In this document: piece by piece, positions 1-5,465 of the stretch
Numbering within the stretch: position 1 is the stretch's first letter
How the letters are laid out: the number at the start of each line of letters is the position of its first letter
Origin: Chloroflexota bacterium
GTDB lineage: Bacteria > Chloroflexota > UBA6077 > CF-72
Direction: 5' to 3'
DNA: 5,465 nt
NCBI GenBank assembly: GCA_019247135.1
Contig: JAFAPL010000580.1
Location: 1 to 5,465, forward strand
The notes under the pieces: model-generated
Database searches by the model: none
Told to the model about the DNA's origin: nothing
Seen by the model: only the letters and a program-made list of their open reading frames with translations
Program-made: the position numbers and the translations under genes

Positions 1-2468
1 TACTTGGCTTTGCTCCGACCGAACAGCTGTTGGCTGGTGCCGTCGGGGCTCAGGATCGCCCCGCCGTAGAGCGCCATTTCACCCTTCGGCATCACGATCC
101 GAAACGTCAGACTGTCCGCCTGCACGGGCGCATCCAGCACCAGATCGGCGAAAGAGAGTTTTCGTTCGGTGTTGCCCGCGCCGCCCTCGTACGCCACGCC
201 GGCTGACTCGACCTCCTGGTGTTGCATCTGGGGTCTTACATTCGCGAGCTCCCATGCCCAGTCCATGCTGTCCTGTCCAGCCAATAGCTGACGCGTGGCA
301 ACGACCTGGCCGGCGGCGTCGCGTAGCTCGACTTCGGCGACCGGTGTGTCCTGAGATACCCCAACAGACGCCATCATCGCCGTGACGAATCGCAGCTCGC
401 TGACACTGGACCCGGGCTTGAGCCCGAACGTTGCTTCGCTCACGACGCCGTCGGCTGGACCATGCAGCTGCGCCTGTTGCGCCAGAAAATCAACGCCTCG
501 ATATGTCGACACGCGGCCGTAGTGAGCCGGGTCGACCACGAAGCGGACGTTCCACAGGTCGAGCAGGTCGTCATCGACATACAGCACTCTGCCGAGATAG
601 TCGCGGTGCCAGACGAATTGCAGCGAGCTGTAGCCGTTGGCTTCCTGGACTCCGAACGGCGCGAGACGATTGGCGGCGACCTGGCTCAGAACGGGCGACG
701 CGAGCAGCCGAGGTGGGACGCCGTCGGGCGCTGGAGGGAGTTGAGCGATCGCCGCCACCGCCGGCGGCTCCGCTCCGAGCTTTGCCAGAGGCGCCCGAGG
801 ATGAATCCCCCAGGCGAACAGCAAAAGGTCGCACGCGGTGAATGCAACGAGGACGGCCGGCCAGCCCGACCACGTACGGACAGTCCAGCGCGTCGACAGC
901 TGCCAGCACGCGAGCAGTACGGCAAGCAGCAGCAACCCGAGCAGCGATCCGGCGACATGCGGATTCGTCAGGTCCGTGGACCAGAGGAGTCCGCTGTAGA
1001 CATCGGACACTGTCAGCGCGTACGTGTCGCGTGGAAGCGACAGGTAACTGGATTGAATCCAGCTCTGAGCGGCGTCTGGCCCGTTCAGCAAGGCTGCATG
1101 CGCCACGGCCAATAACACCGTCAGGAGAGCGACAAACGCGCCGAGTCCAACAACGACCACGCGAACAGGAGCGCGCACGCGTCCGAGCACGCTCTGGCGC
1201 GCCTGCTCGTGCAGCCACGTCAGTCCGTAGGCCGAGAGCATGGCGCCTGCGAGCACTACGACGAGGCTGAACCGCCCGGGGGCGCGCAAGCCTGACAGCC
1301 CGGGCAGCAACCACAGGTAGTAGTGCAGGTTGAAAGGGCTGTACTGGCCCAGCGCCAGCACCAGGCCCAGCCCGCCAATCAGCGCCCACATCAAAACCGG
1401 GCGCGTGCGGACCAACACCAGCGCGACAACTGCAAGCACCAGCGGAGCCAGGCCGATATAGATGTATGACTCCCAGTGCGTCCACAGTCCCCACTGCTGA
1501 TCCTCGGGACCGCGGAACAGGTACGGGAAGATCAGCTGCCCCAGGCCAGGCAGCGTGAGCGAGTAAGCAGCGGAATCGGCGTAGGGGATGCCGCTCCCTC
1601 GCGGTGAAAAGCCAGCCAATTCGAGCAGCGGCACGAGCTGCACGGCCGCCATTCCCAGCCCGAGCAGGACGACTGGCGCACAGACACCGACGATGGCGCC
1701 CAGCCGGCGCCACCCGCTCGCTGGTAGACCGGAGGGCGCCACGAGCCACCGCGCGACGCCGTACAGCCCGAGCGCAATCAGGTCGATCGCCAGCATCTGA
1801 CTGTGCAGACTCAGGCCCGCCAGGCCCAGTACCAGGACGCTGCACGCGATCCAGCCCACCTTGCGCCGCGGCTGCATCGCCTGGAGCGCGTGCTCCACAC
1901 ATGCGAGCAACAGCGGCAACCACGCCGCGGTACGGACGATGTTTTCGTGATGGATCTGCGCCTGGAGGAAGCTGCCGAGCGCGAAAACGGTGCCTGCCAG
2001 CACCGCGCTCGAGCGCGGTAGCCGCCAGGAGCGCGCCAGTGCGAACGCCCCGAGCGCAGCGACCCAGAGGTGCATGAGTCGCAAGGCGACCAGCGCGCGG
2101 TCAGGTGAGAACGTGATCAGCGCCAGGAGGGCGGGCGGGTAGCCAAGGCCGACCTCGCCGTCCGCGAACAGTGGGTAGCCGCCGAAGAACTGCGGGCTCC
2201 ACAGCGGGAAGGTGCCCTGGCGCAGCTGCTGCGCCGCCCAGCTCATGAGCGGGTAGTAGAAAACGGTGGTGTCGCGCTCGTAAGCGACGGTGCTCGAGAG
2301 CAAGCCGTCGGCGAGCGACACGCTCACGATGACCAGCAGCGCTGCGATGGCGAGACCCGTCGCGGCGGTACTGGACAAGTGAGCGTCGCTGGCGGATCGA
2401 GTGCGAGTCGCCTCGGCCGAGCCGTTCTGGGCCACACGGTCGGCTGGCGATTCGAGCGCGGCGTGCAC
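1..2468 (-). CDS. YfhO-family polytopic membrane protein (GT-C glycosyltransferase-like), C-terminus at window edge
   Basis: I translated this frame by hand: it has no stop from 2495 down to base 1, giving 822 full codons. An in-frame TGA at 2498-2496 forces a start below it. The first candidate is GTG at 2468, with no clear Shine-Dalgarno; a GTG at codon 12 is the alternative. A loop after the first helix (about 38-57) holds YERDTTVFYYP (63-73, Asp66), PLWSPQFFGGYPLFADGE and a G-x-GYPP turn, the YfhO pattern. About 13 further helices follow to residue 555. Family-like blocks are HHENIVRTAAWLP (173-185), AAVQLVPLLEL, ESYIYIGLAPL (333-343), LALGQYSPFNLHYY, LPGLSGLRAPGRFSL (388-402), GVQEANGYSSLQF (606-618) and LLDLWNVRFVVDP (635-647). 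Residues about 665-822 look like a beta-rich extracytoplasmic domain. Known YfhO proteins move sugars from undecaprenyl-linked donors to outer-surface polymers; the substrate here is unknown. The final visible bases, TA, could begin Tyr or a stop, so the protein may be almost complete. Confidence 0.9.
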   Translation of the reverse strand, partial: MHAALESPADRVAQNGSAEATRTRSASDAHLSSTAATGLAIAALLVIVSVSLADGLLSSTVAYERDTTVFYYPLMSWAAQQLRQGTFPLWSPQFFGGYPLFADGEVGLGYPPALLALITFSPDRALVALRLMHLWVAALGAFALARSWRLPRSSAVLAGTVFALGSFLQAQIHHENIVRTAAWLPLLLACVEHALQAMQPRRKVGWIACSVLVLGLAGLSLHSQMLAIDLIALGLYGVARWLVAPSGLPASGWRRLGAIVGVCAPVVLLGLGMAAVQLVPLLELAGFSPRGSGIPYADSAAYSLTLPGLGQLIFPYLFRGPEDQQWGLWTHWESYIYIGLAPLVLAVVALVLVRTRPVLMWALIGGLGLVLALGQYSPFNLHYYLWLLPGLSGLRAPGRFSLVVVLAGAMLSAYGLTWLHEQARQSVLGRVRAPVRVVVVGLGAFVALLTVLLAVAHAALLNGPDAAQSWIQSSYLSLPRDTYALTVSDVYSGLLWSTDLTNPHVAGSLLGLLLLAVLLACWQLSTRWTVRTWSGWPAVLVAFTACDLLLFAWGIHPRAPLAKLGAEPPAVAAIAQLPPAPDGVPPRLLASPVLSQVAANRLAPFGVQEANGYSSLQFVWHRDYLGRVLYVDDDLLDLWNVRFVVDPAHYGRVSTYRGVDFLAQQAQLHGPADGVVSEATFGLKPGSSVSELRFVTAMMASVGVSQDTPVAEVELRDAAGQVVATRQLLAGQDSMDWAWELANVRPQMQHQEVESAGVAYEGGAGNTERKLSFADLVLDAPVQADSLTFRIVMPKGEMALYGGAILSPDGTSQQLFGRSKAK
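2002..2019. repeat. Perfect 18-bp palindrome inside the YfhO-family gene
   Basis: The bases ACCGCGCTCGAGCGCGGT read identically on both strands, centred on the CTCGAG between 2010 and 2011. It lies in codons for a Leu-Pro-Arg-Ser-Ser-Ala-Val stretch in a loop between predicted helices. In GC-rich coding DNA it may be chance; no functional role is claimed. Confidence 0.5.
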
Positions 2469-2480
2469 CTGGACTGCGAA

Positions 2481-2490
2481 ATTGTAGGCT
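2481..2490. promoter_or_regulatory. Possible bidirectional -10 element in the YfhO/DUF971 divergent gap
   Basis: The gap between the two divergent start codons is only 31 bp (2469-2499). It contains ATTGTAGGCT. On the minus strand this reads TACAAT (2486-2481), one base off the sigma70 -10 consensus, placing a start site about 6 nt before the GTG at 2468. On the plus strand it reads TAGGCT (2485-2490), 9 nt before the ATG at 2500. I see no good -35 hexamer on either strand. If both are used, both messages would be nearly leaderless, which fits the lack of Shine-Dalgarno sequences. The assignment is inferred from position and similarity only. Confidence 0.4.
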
Positions 2491-2499
2491 TGCAGTCAC

Positions 2500-2847
2500 A
2501 TGAGCGAGGTGACAGGCGCCGCGAGCGCAGCGAGCCCCGTAGACATCGAGCTGGATACGGGTGCACGACGCTTGCGCTTCGCGTGGGCTGACGGACAGAA
2601 GAGCGACTTCGACTGGGAATACCTGCGTTGGCGCTGCCCATGCGCCAGCTGCGCAGGCGAAGGTGATTTCGCGGGTGTTTTGAAGGACCGCACGTCGCTC
2701 CGAGCGGAGGAGACCGAGATGGTCGACGTGGAGCTCGTGGGCCGTTATGCCGTCAAGCCCGTGTGGCGCGATGGCCACGATACGGGTATCTACACGTTCC
2801 GCGCGCTGAGGGCGCTCGCCGAACAGGACAGTCTCGTCCACGGATGA
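2500..2847 (+). CDS. DUF971 (GBBH-like N-terminal, zinc-binding) domain protein, stand-alone
   Basis: This 115-residue protein consists of essentially one DUF971 domain (gamma-butyrobetaine hydroxylase-like N-terminal domain, PF06155). The family core is visible: a leading beta strand (IELDTGARRLRFAWADG), then DWEYLRWRCPCASC and later VGRYAVKPVWRDGHDTGIYTF. Cys46, Cys48, Cys51 and His93 match the Cys-x-Cys-x-x-Cys plus distal His set that binds zinc in human BBOX1, with similar spacing. There is no oxygenase domain, so it is not a hydroxylase itself. In bacteria the domain also occurs alone or attached to Mrp/ApbC-type iron-sulfur carriers; its role is poorly defined. The ATG follows a possible -10 by 9 nt without a Shine-Dalgarno. 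Its partner across the divergent gap is the YfhO-like gene. A downstream membrane-protein gene lies 119 bp away on the same strand. Confidence 0.88.
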   Translation: MSEVTGAASAASPVDIELDTGARRLRFAWADGQKSDFDWEYLRWRCPCASCAGEGDFAGVLKDRTSLRAEETEMVDVELVGRYAVKPVWRDGHDTGIYTFRALRALAEQDSLVHG

Positions 2848-2861
2848 CCCGCGCGTTGCAC

Positions 2862-2891
2862 TCGTTTGCGTACGCATCCGTGCGCAAACGA
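2862..2891. repeat. Inverted repeat with 9-bp perfect arms, 14 nt after the DUF971 stop
   Basis: TCGTTTGCG (2862-2870) is repeated inverted as CGCAAACGA (2883-2891), with a 12-nt loop. The left arm also overlaps a perfect 10-bp palindrome, TGCGTACGCA (2867-2876). There is no T-run after the right arm, so a classical intrinsic terminator is not supported. It could be an RNA hairpin that ends or protects the DUF971 message, or a protein-binding site ahead of the next gene. The rest of the 2848-2966 spacer shows nothing I can assign. Confidence 0.5.
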
Positions 2892-2966
2892 ACGGAGACG
2901 TTGGGCATGCGGTTCAGCGTCGGCACATCGAAGGATGGATGGAGGCCGAACGGCTAGCGCGGCCCG

Positions 2967-3245
2967 GTGATCTTCTTCTACGAGTTCGTCTTCATCGCCT
3001 TGACCATCGTGGCCGTGCTCGTGGGCGAGATCTGGAGCCGACTGGCGGCATTTCTGTTTCTGCTGCTGTGGTTCGGGATCAGTGCGCTCGGCTATGCCAG
3101 CTTCGAGGCGCGTCTGGCGACCGAGACGCTGACCGATGACGACCGTCGCTGGTTCACCGACGCGCGCGACGGGATGCGCCACCTGCGTTTGCTGTTCGGG
3201 TTAGCCGCGCTTGCCGCGCTGGCGTGGCGCGTGATCGCTGGCTAG
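2967..3245 (+). CDS. Small hypothetical membrane protein, three predicted helices
   Basis: I do not recognise this 92-residue protein. The start is GTG at 2967: an in-frame TAG at 2955-2957 and only three codons in between leave no earlier choice, and no Shine-Dalgarno is visible. Residues 2-22 (IFFYEFVFIALTIVAVLVGEI) and about 25-44 (rich in Leu, Phe and Trp) form two tightly spaced helices. A polar segment follows, ATETLTDDDRRWFTDARDGM (about 51-70), then a short third helix near the C-terminus (LLFGLAALAALAWRVIAG). The hydrophobicity pattern and the acidic-basic linker look like a real protein and not a shadow frame. It could share a transcript with the DUF971 gene if the intervening hairpin does not end transcription. 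Its last 45 bp overlap the 3' end of the convergent ribokinase gene. Confidence 0.72.
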   Translation: MIFFYEFVFIALTIVAVLVGEIWSRLAAFLFLLLWFGISALGYASFEARLATETLTDDDRRWFTDARDGMRHLRLLFGLAALAALAWRVIAG

Positions 3246-4151
3246 AAGAGCCTCGACTTCCGCAAGAGTTGGCAGCGACGGTTGCGCGCCCTGACGCGTC
3301 GTGGCGAGCGAGCCGGCGGCGCACCCCATGCGCAGGGCGCCCGCGAGCCCGGCGGACCACCAGCGGCCGACCATGAATCCCGCCACGAACGCGTCCCCGG
3401 CGCCTACGGTGTCGACGACGCGGACACCAAACGCCGCCTGGCGCACGACGTCCTCCCCAAGGACTCCGACCGCGCCGCGCGCCCCGAGCGTTACCACGAC
3501 CGCCTGTTCGTCCGAGCAGCGCACCGCCCGGGCCGCATCGACTTCATCGGATATGGCCGCGCTTCCGAGTACCGCCTGCAGCTCGTGCTCGTTCACGATC
3601 ACCGCGTCGCACAGCCGCAGCACGTCGGCTGGGACTGACTGCGCTGGCGCGGCGTTCAGGACCGTTCGAATGCCCGCCACGCGCGCCGTCCGAAACGCGG
3701 CTTCGACTGTCTCGAGCGGGACCTCGAGCGGCGCGGCGACCACGTCGGCAGACGCAATCAGTCGCCGCGGCACATCGTTGGGAGTGACGGTCGCATTCGC
3801 ACCGGGCGCTACGGCGATGGTGTTCTCGCCGGCCCCGTCGACCTGGATCAAGGCGACTCCAGTCGGGGCATCAGACGGGTGAACGTGTCGTGTCACGATG
3901 CCCCCGGTCCGCAGGGCACGACTGAGGTCGCGGCCGAACGCGTCGCGCCCGACACGACCGACCATGCTCACCGCCGCGCCCAGCCGCGCCGCGGCGACGG
4001 CCTGGTTGGCGCCCTTGCCGCCCGCCGCGTACACCAGCGACTCGCCCGCGACCGTCTCGCCGGGTCGCGGCAGACTCGGCACGCGCACGATCAGGTCCAT
4101 GTTGAGGCTGCCGACCACGACGATGCGCGTCGGCCGACGGTCCCGCGGCAC
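3201..4151 (-). CDS. rbsK: Ribokinase-type PfkB sugar kinase
   Basis: This 316-residue protein has the full PfkB/ribokinase layout and close to the usual length. Known ribokinases phosphorylate D-ribose at O5 with ATP in the cytosol, feeding the pentose phosphate and nucleotide pathways. Visible landmarks are GSLNMDL (14-20, sugar-binding Asn17 and Asp19), PGETV, the signature AGGKGANQAVAAARLGA (43-59), Glu143 in the strand before the lid, NAAPA (166-170), NEHEL (187-191), the nucleotide-loop TLGARGA (221-227) and DTVGAGDAF (247-255) with the anion hole and catalytic base Asp253. NAAPA replaces the common NPAPA, and PLE replaces QLE. The start is GTG at 4151, nine codons before the first core strand; no in-frame alternative lies before the core and no strong Shine-Dalgarno is visible. 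There is no ribose transporter or regulator nearby, so another pentose or a nucleoside-derived sugar is possible. The TAA at 3203-3201 lies inside the convergent membrane-protein gene. Confidence 0.92.
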   Translation of the reverse strand: MPRDRRPTRIVVVGSLNMDLIVRVPSLPRPGETVAGESLVYAAGGKGANQAVAAARLGAAVSMVGRVGRDAFGRDLSRALRTGGIVTRHVHPSDAPTGVALIQVDGAGENTIAVAPGANATVTPNDVPRRLIASADVVAAPLEVPLETVEAAFRTARVAGIRTVLNAAPAQSVPADVLRLCDAVIVNEHELQAVLGSAAISDEVDAARAVRCSDEQAVVVTLGARGAVGVLGEDVVRQAAFGVRVVDTVGAGDAFVAGFMVGRWWSAGLAGALRMGCAAGSLATTRQGAQPSLPTLAEVEALLASDHAPRQRGKRG

Positions 4152-4175
4152 CGCGGCCAGCGTACCGCCCCGACG

Positions 4176-4185
4176 ATGCTAGGCT
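4176..4185. promoter_or_regulatory. Possible bidirectional -10 element in the ribokinase/P1-peptidase divergent gap
   Basis: The 47-bp gap (4152-4198) holds ATGCTAGGCT, which matches the other divergent gap's ATTGTAGGCT at 8 of 10 bases. The minus strand reads TAGCAT (4181-4176), upstream of the ribokinase GTG at 4151. The plus strand reads TAGGCT (4180-4185), 13 nt before the ATG at 4199. Both are imperfect -10 hexamers (4 of 6 for TAGCAT) and no clear -35 is seen. For the plus strand the assignment conflicts with the GAGGA ribosome site at 4186-4190, which would then fall upstream of the transcript start. Confidence 0.33.
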
Positions 4186-4190
4186 GAGGA
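4186..4190 (+). promoter_or_regulatory. Shine-Dalgarno GAGGA for the P1-family peptidase gene
   Basis: GAGGA sits 8 nt before the ATG at 4199. It is the only convincing Shine-Dalgarno in the window and supports this start. If it is functional, transcription must begin upstream of 4186, so the plus-strand TAGGCT at 4180-4185 could not be this gene's -10. Confidence 0.55.
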
Positions 4191-4198
4191 CACGGATC

Positions 4199-5092
4199 AT
4201 GGCCGGCTCGATCACGGATATCCCCGGTCTGAGGATTGGACACTGGACCAACCGCGAAGCGGGCACGGGCTGCACGGTCCTGCTCTGCGAAGGCGGACCG
4301 GTGGCCGGTGTCGACGTCCGCGGCGCCGCGCCCGCCACGCGTGAGACGGATCTGCTGCGCCCTGGCAGCCTCGTCGGTCGCGTGCACGCAGTTCTGCTGA
4401 CTGGCGGATCGGCATTTGGACTGGATGCCGCGTCGGGAGTGATGCGATTCCTGGAAGAACGCGATATCGGGTTTCGCACAACTACCGGTGTTGTGCCGAT
4501 CGTGGCCGCGGCGGCGCTCTTTGATCTGTCGCTCGGTCGGGCTGACGTTCGCCCCGACGCCGAGGCGGGTTACGCCGCCTGCCGAGCTGCCGATGAACCC
4601 GTCAGCGAAGGCTCCGTTGGCGCTGGAACCGGCGCGACCGTGGCCCGCGGCACGTTCAAAGGTGGCATCGGCACGGCCTCGCGACGCCTGTCCGGCGGCG
4701 CCGTCGTTGCAGCGCTGGTCGCCGTGAACGCGATGGGCTCGATCTACGACGAGGCGCAAGCCGTCGCTGTCGCACGCGATGGCTCAAACGGCAAGCGGTT
4801 TGAACGCGCCAACACGACGATTGGCATCCTCGCGACCAATGCGCCCCTCGATTCGGGCGACGTGAACCGTCTCGCGGTGCAAGGACACGATGGCATCGCC
4901 CGCGCCATCCGCCCGGCGCACACCCACGTCGACGGCGACGCCCTCTTTGCTCTCGCGTTACCGCAACCAGGCGCGCGGCCCGCGGATCCGCTGGAACTCG
5001 GCGCAGCCGCGGCGGATGTAGTTGCTGAGGCGATCGTGCGCGGCGTGCGGCTGGCGACCTCACTCCATGGCGTGCCCGCGGTAGGCGCGTGA
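4199..5092 (+). CDS. P1-family (S58, DmpA/NylC-like) self-processing peptidase/amidase
   Basis: This 297-residue protein belongs to the P1/S58 N-terminal-nucleophile group. That group includes DmpA aminopeptidase, beta-peptidyl aminopeptidases and the nylon-oligomer hydrolase NylC. Family blocks appear in order: ITDIPGLRIGHWT (5-17), CTVLLCEGG (25-33), GVDVRGAAPATRETDLLRP (37-55), HAVLLTGGSAFGLDAASGV (63-81), GSVGAGTGATVARG (138-151), KGGIGTAS (154-161), VNAMGSIYD (176-184), ERANTTIGILATNA (202-215), AHTHVDGDALFAL (240-252). The Asn205-Thr206 pair sits where NylC-type enzymes cut themselves to expose a Thr nucleophile, so I expect an alpha chain of about 205 residues and a beta chain of about 92. 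The usual ATDA is ATNA here (Asn214). No signal peptide is seen, so it is probably cytoplasmic. Its TGA overlaps the next gene's GTG by 4 bases, which points to coupled translation with an M20 peptidase. The exact substrate cannot be read from the sequence. Confidence 0.9.
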   Translation: MAGSITDIPGLRIGHWTNREAGTGCTVLLCEGGPVAGVDVRGAAPATRETDLLRPGSLVGRVHAVLLTGGSAFGLDAASGVMRFLEERDIGFRTTTGVVPIVAAAALFDLSLGRADVRPDAEAGYAACRAADEPVSEGSVGAGTGATVARGTFKGGIGTASRRLSGGAVVAALVAVNAMGSIYDEAQAVAVARDGSNGKRFERANTTIGILATNAPLDSGDVNRLAVQGHDGIARAIRPAHTHVDGDALFALALPQPGARPADPLELGAAAADVVAEAIVRGVRLATSLHGVPAVGA

Positions 5093-5465
5093 CGCCAGCG
5101 GAACTCGCGGCGATACGCCAGGTCGATGCGCTGTGCGATGAGCTCGTCGGGTTCACACAGGCTCTCGTACGCGTCCCGAGCGTCAATCCACCCGGCGATC
5201 GATACGCCGAATGCGCCGACCTGATTGCCACGCAGCTCCGCAAATTTGGCTACACGGTCGAGCACTTTGCGCCAACCAACCAGCCAGACCGCGTCAACGT
5301 GGTCGGGACGCTCGGGCAAGGCCGCACGGTGCTGCACTTCAACGGCCACTACGACGTGGTCCCGGCCGAAAACGGCTGGACGGTCGACCCGTTCAGCGCG
5401 ATCCTCCGCGACGGCAGGATCTACGGCCGCGGGACGTGCGACCAGAAAGCGGGCATCAGCGCGTC
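5089..5465 (+). CDS. M20-family metallopeptidase (ArgE/DapE/CPG2-like), N-terminal part, cut by window edge
   Basis: I translated this frame by hand from GTG at 5089 and found 125 codons with no stop before the right edge; family members are usually about 400 residues, so most is missing. The start overlaps the upstream TGA as GTGA. Visible blocks are LVRVPSVNPPGD (26-37), a beta strand ending in LHFNGHYDVVPA (82-93), GWTVDPFSA (96-104), RDGRIYGRGTCDQKAG (107-122). His87 and Asp118 match the first zinc ligand and the bridging Asp of the M20 di-zinc site, and Asp89 is the conserved Asp two residues after the His. DQKAG stands where many members have DMKG. M20 enzymes hydrolyse N-acyl amino acids, dipeptides or succinyl-diaminopimelate in the cytosol; the subfamily cannot be set from this part. 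The coupling suggests it acts on the same substrate pool as the P1-family enzyme upstream, for example finishing the breakdown of imported peptides or amides. Confidence 0.9.
   Translation, partial: MTPAELAAIRQVDALCDELVGFTQALVRVPSVNPPGDRYAECADLIATQLRKFGYTVEHFAPTNQPDRVNVVGTLGQGRTVLHFNGHYDVVPAENGWTVDPFSAILRDGRIYGRGTCDQKAGISA

Noticed and set aside
462..1115. 217-residue plus-strand open frame
   Set aside because: It is antisense to the YfhO-like gene, rich in Arg and Gln, and has no recognisable domain.
571..1923. 450-residue open frame on the minus strand
   Set aside because: It runs in a different phase inside the YfhO-like gene. Its product is Arg/Ala/Gly-rich with no helices or motifs, while the overlapping frame gives a clear family match along its whole length.
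2101..2877. 258-residue open frame on the minus strand
   Set aside because: It spans the divergent gap and lies antisense to DUF971. Its sequence is basic and low in hydrophobic pattern, with no family features. It is a GC-rich shadow.
2862..2900. Intrinsic terminator after the DUF971 gene
   Set aside because: The hairpin is real on paper, but no T-run follows the right arm. I list it only as an inverted repeat.
2763..2957. 64-residue plus-strand open frame running out of the DUF971 gene
   Set aside because: Most of it is an out-of-phase reading of DUF971 plus spacer, with no start signal or plausible composition.
3201..4151. A ribose uptake operon around the kinase
   Set aside because: No ribose-binding protein, ABC component, RbsD or LacI-type regulator is present in the window, so the kinase's pathway is left open.
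4091..4759. 222-residue minus-strand open frame, and a similar one at 4744-5349
   Set aside because: Both are antisense to the P1-peptidase and M20 genes, whose motifs are unambiguous; the antisense products show none.
1..5465. Mobile elements, CRISPR arrays, tRNA or rRNA genes, riboswitches
   Set aside because: I saw no transposase motifs, regularly spaced repeats, cloverleaf or rRNA signatures. Gaps between genes are too short for a riboswitch, except 2848-2966, which shows only the inverted repeat.

Overview
The window is high-GC bacterial chromosomal DNA and is packed with genes. It holds six protein genes, two of them cut by the window edges. Four of the six start with GTG. The style of the YfhO-like, DUF971, P1-peptidase and M20 proteins, together with the GC content, suggests a Chloroflexota or similar high-GC environmental lineage. 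That is an impression from protein style; no marker gene is present to prove it. I see no rRNA, tRNA, CRISPR array, insertion sequence or phage signature.

Left part (1-2468, minus strand): one very long open frame encodes a YfhO-family polytopic membrane protein of the GT-C glycosyltransferase type. It has about 14 helices and a C-terminal extracytoplasmic domain. The frame runs off the window's first base, where the last visible codon is either Tyr or a stop.

Middle part (2500-3245, plus strand): a stand-alone DUF971 (GBBH-like N-terminal, zinc-binding) protein diverges from the YfhO gene across a 31-bp gap. A spacer with an inverted repeat follows, then a 92-residue membrane protein of unknown function.

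Right part: a ribokinase-type PfkB sugar kinase (3201-4151, minus strand) overlaps the small membrane protein gene tail to tail by 45 bp. Across a 47-bp gap it diverges from a P1-family (S58, DmpA/NylC-like) self-processing peptidase or amidase. That gene is followed, with a 4-base stop/start overlap, by an M20 metallopeptidase gene cut by the right edge. The last two look like one translationally coupled operon for cleaving peptides or amides. Nothing ties the kinase to them beyond the shared intergenic region.

The least expected pattern is that both divergent gaps carry nearly the same 10-mer, ATtgTAGGCT and ATgcTAGGCT. Each can be read as two -10 elements overlapping on opposite strands. 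This makes two compact bidirectional promoters with a common design plausible, though not proven. I did not find a clearly new multi-gene system. The genes are recognisable families apart from the small membrane protein.
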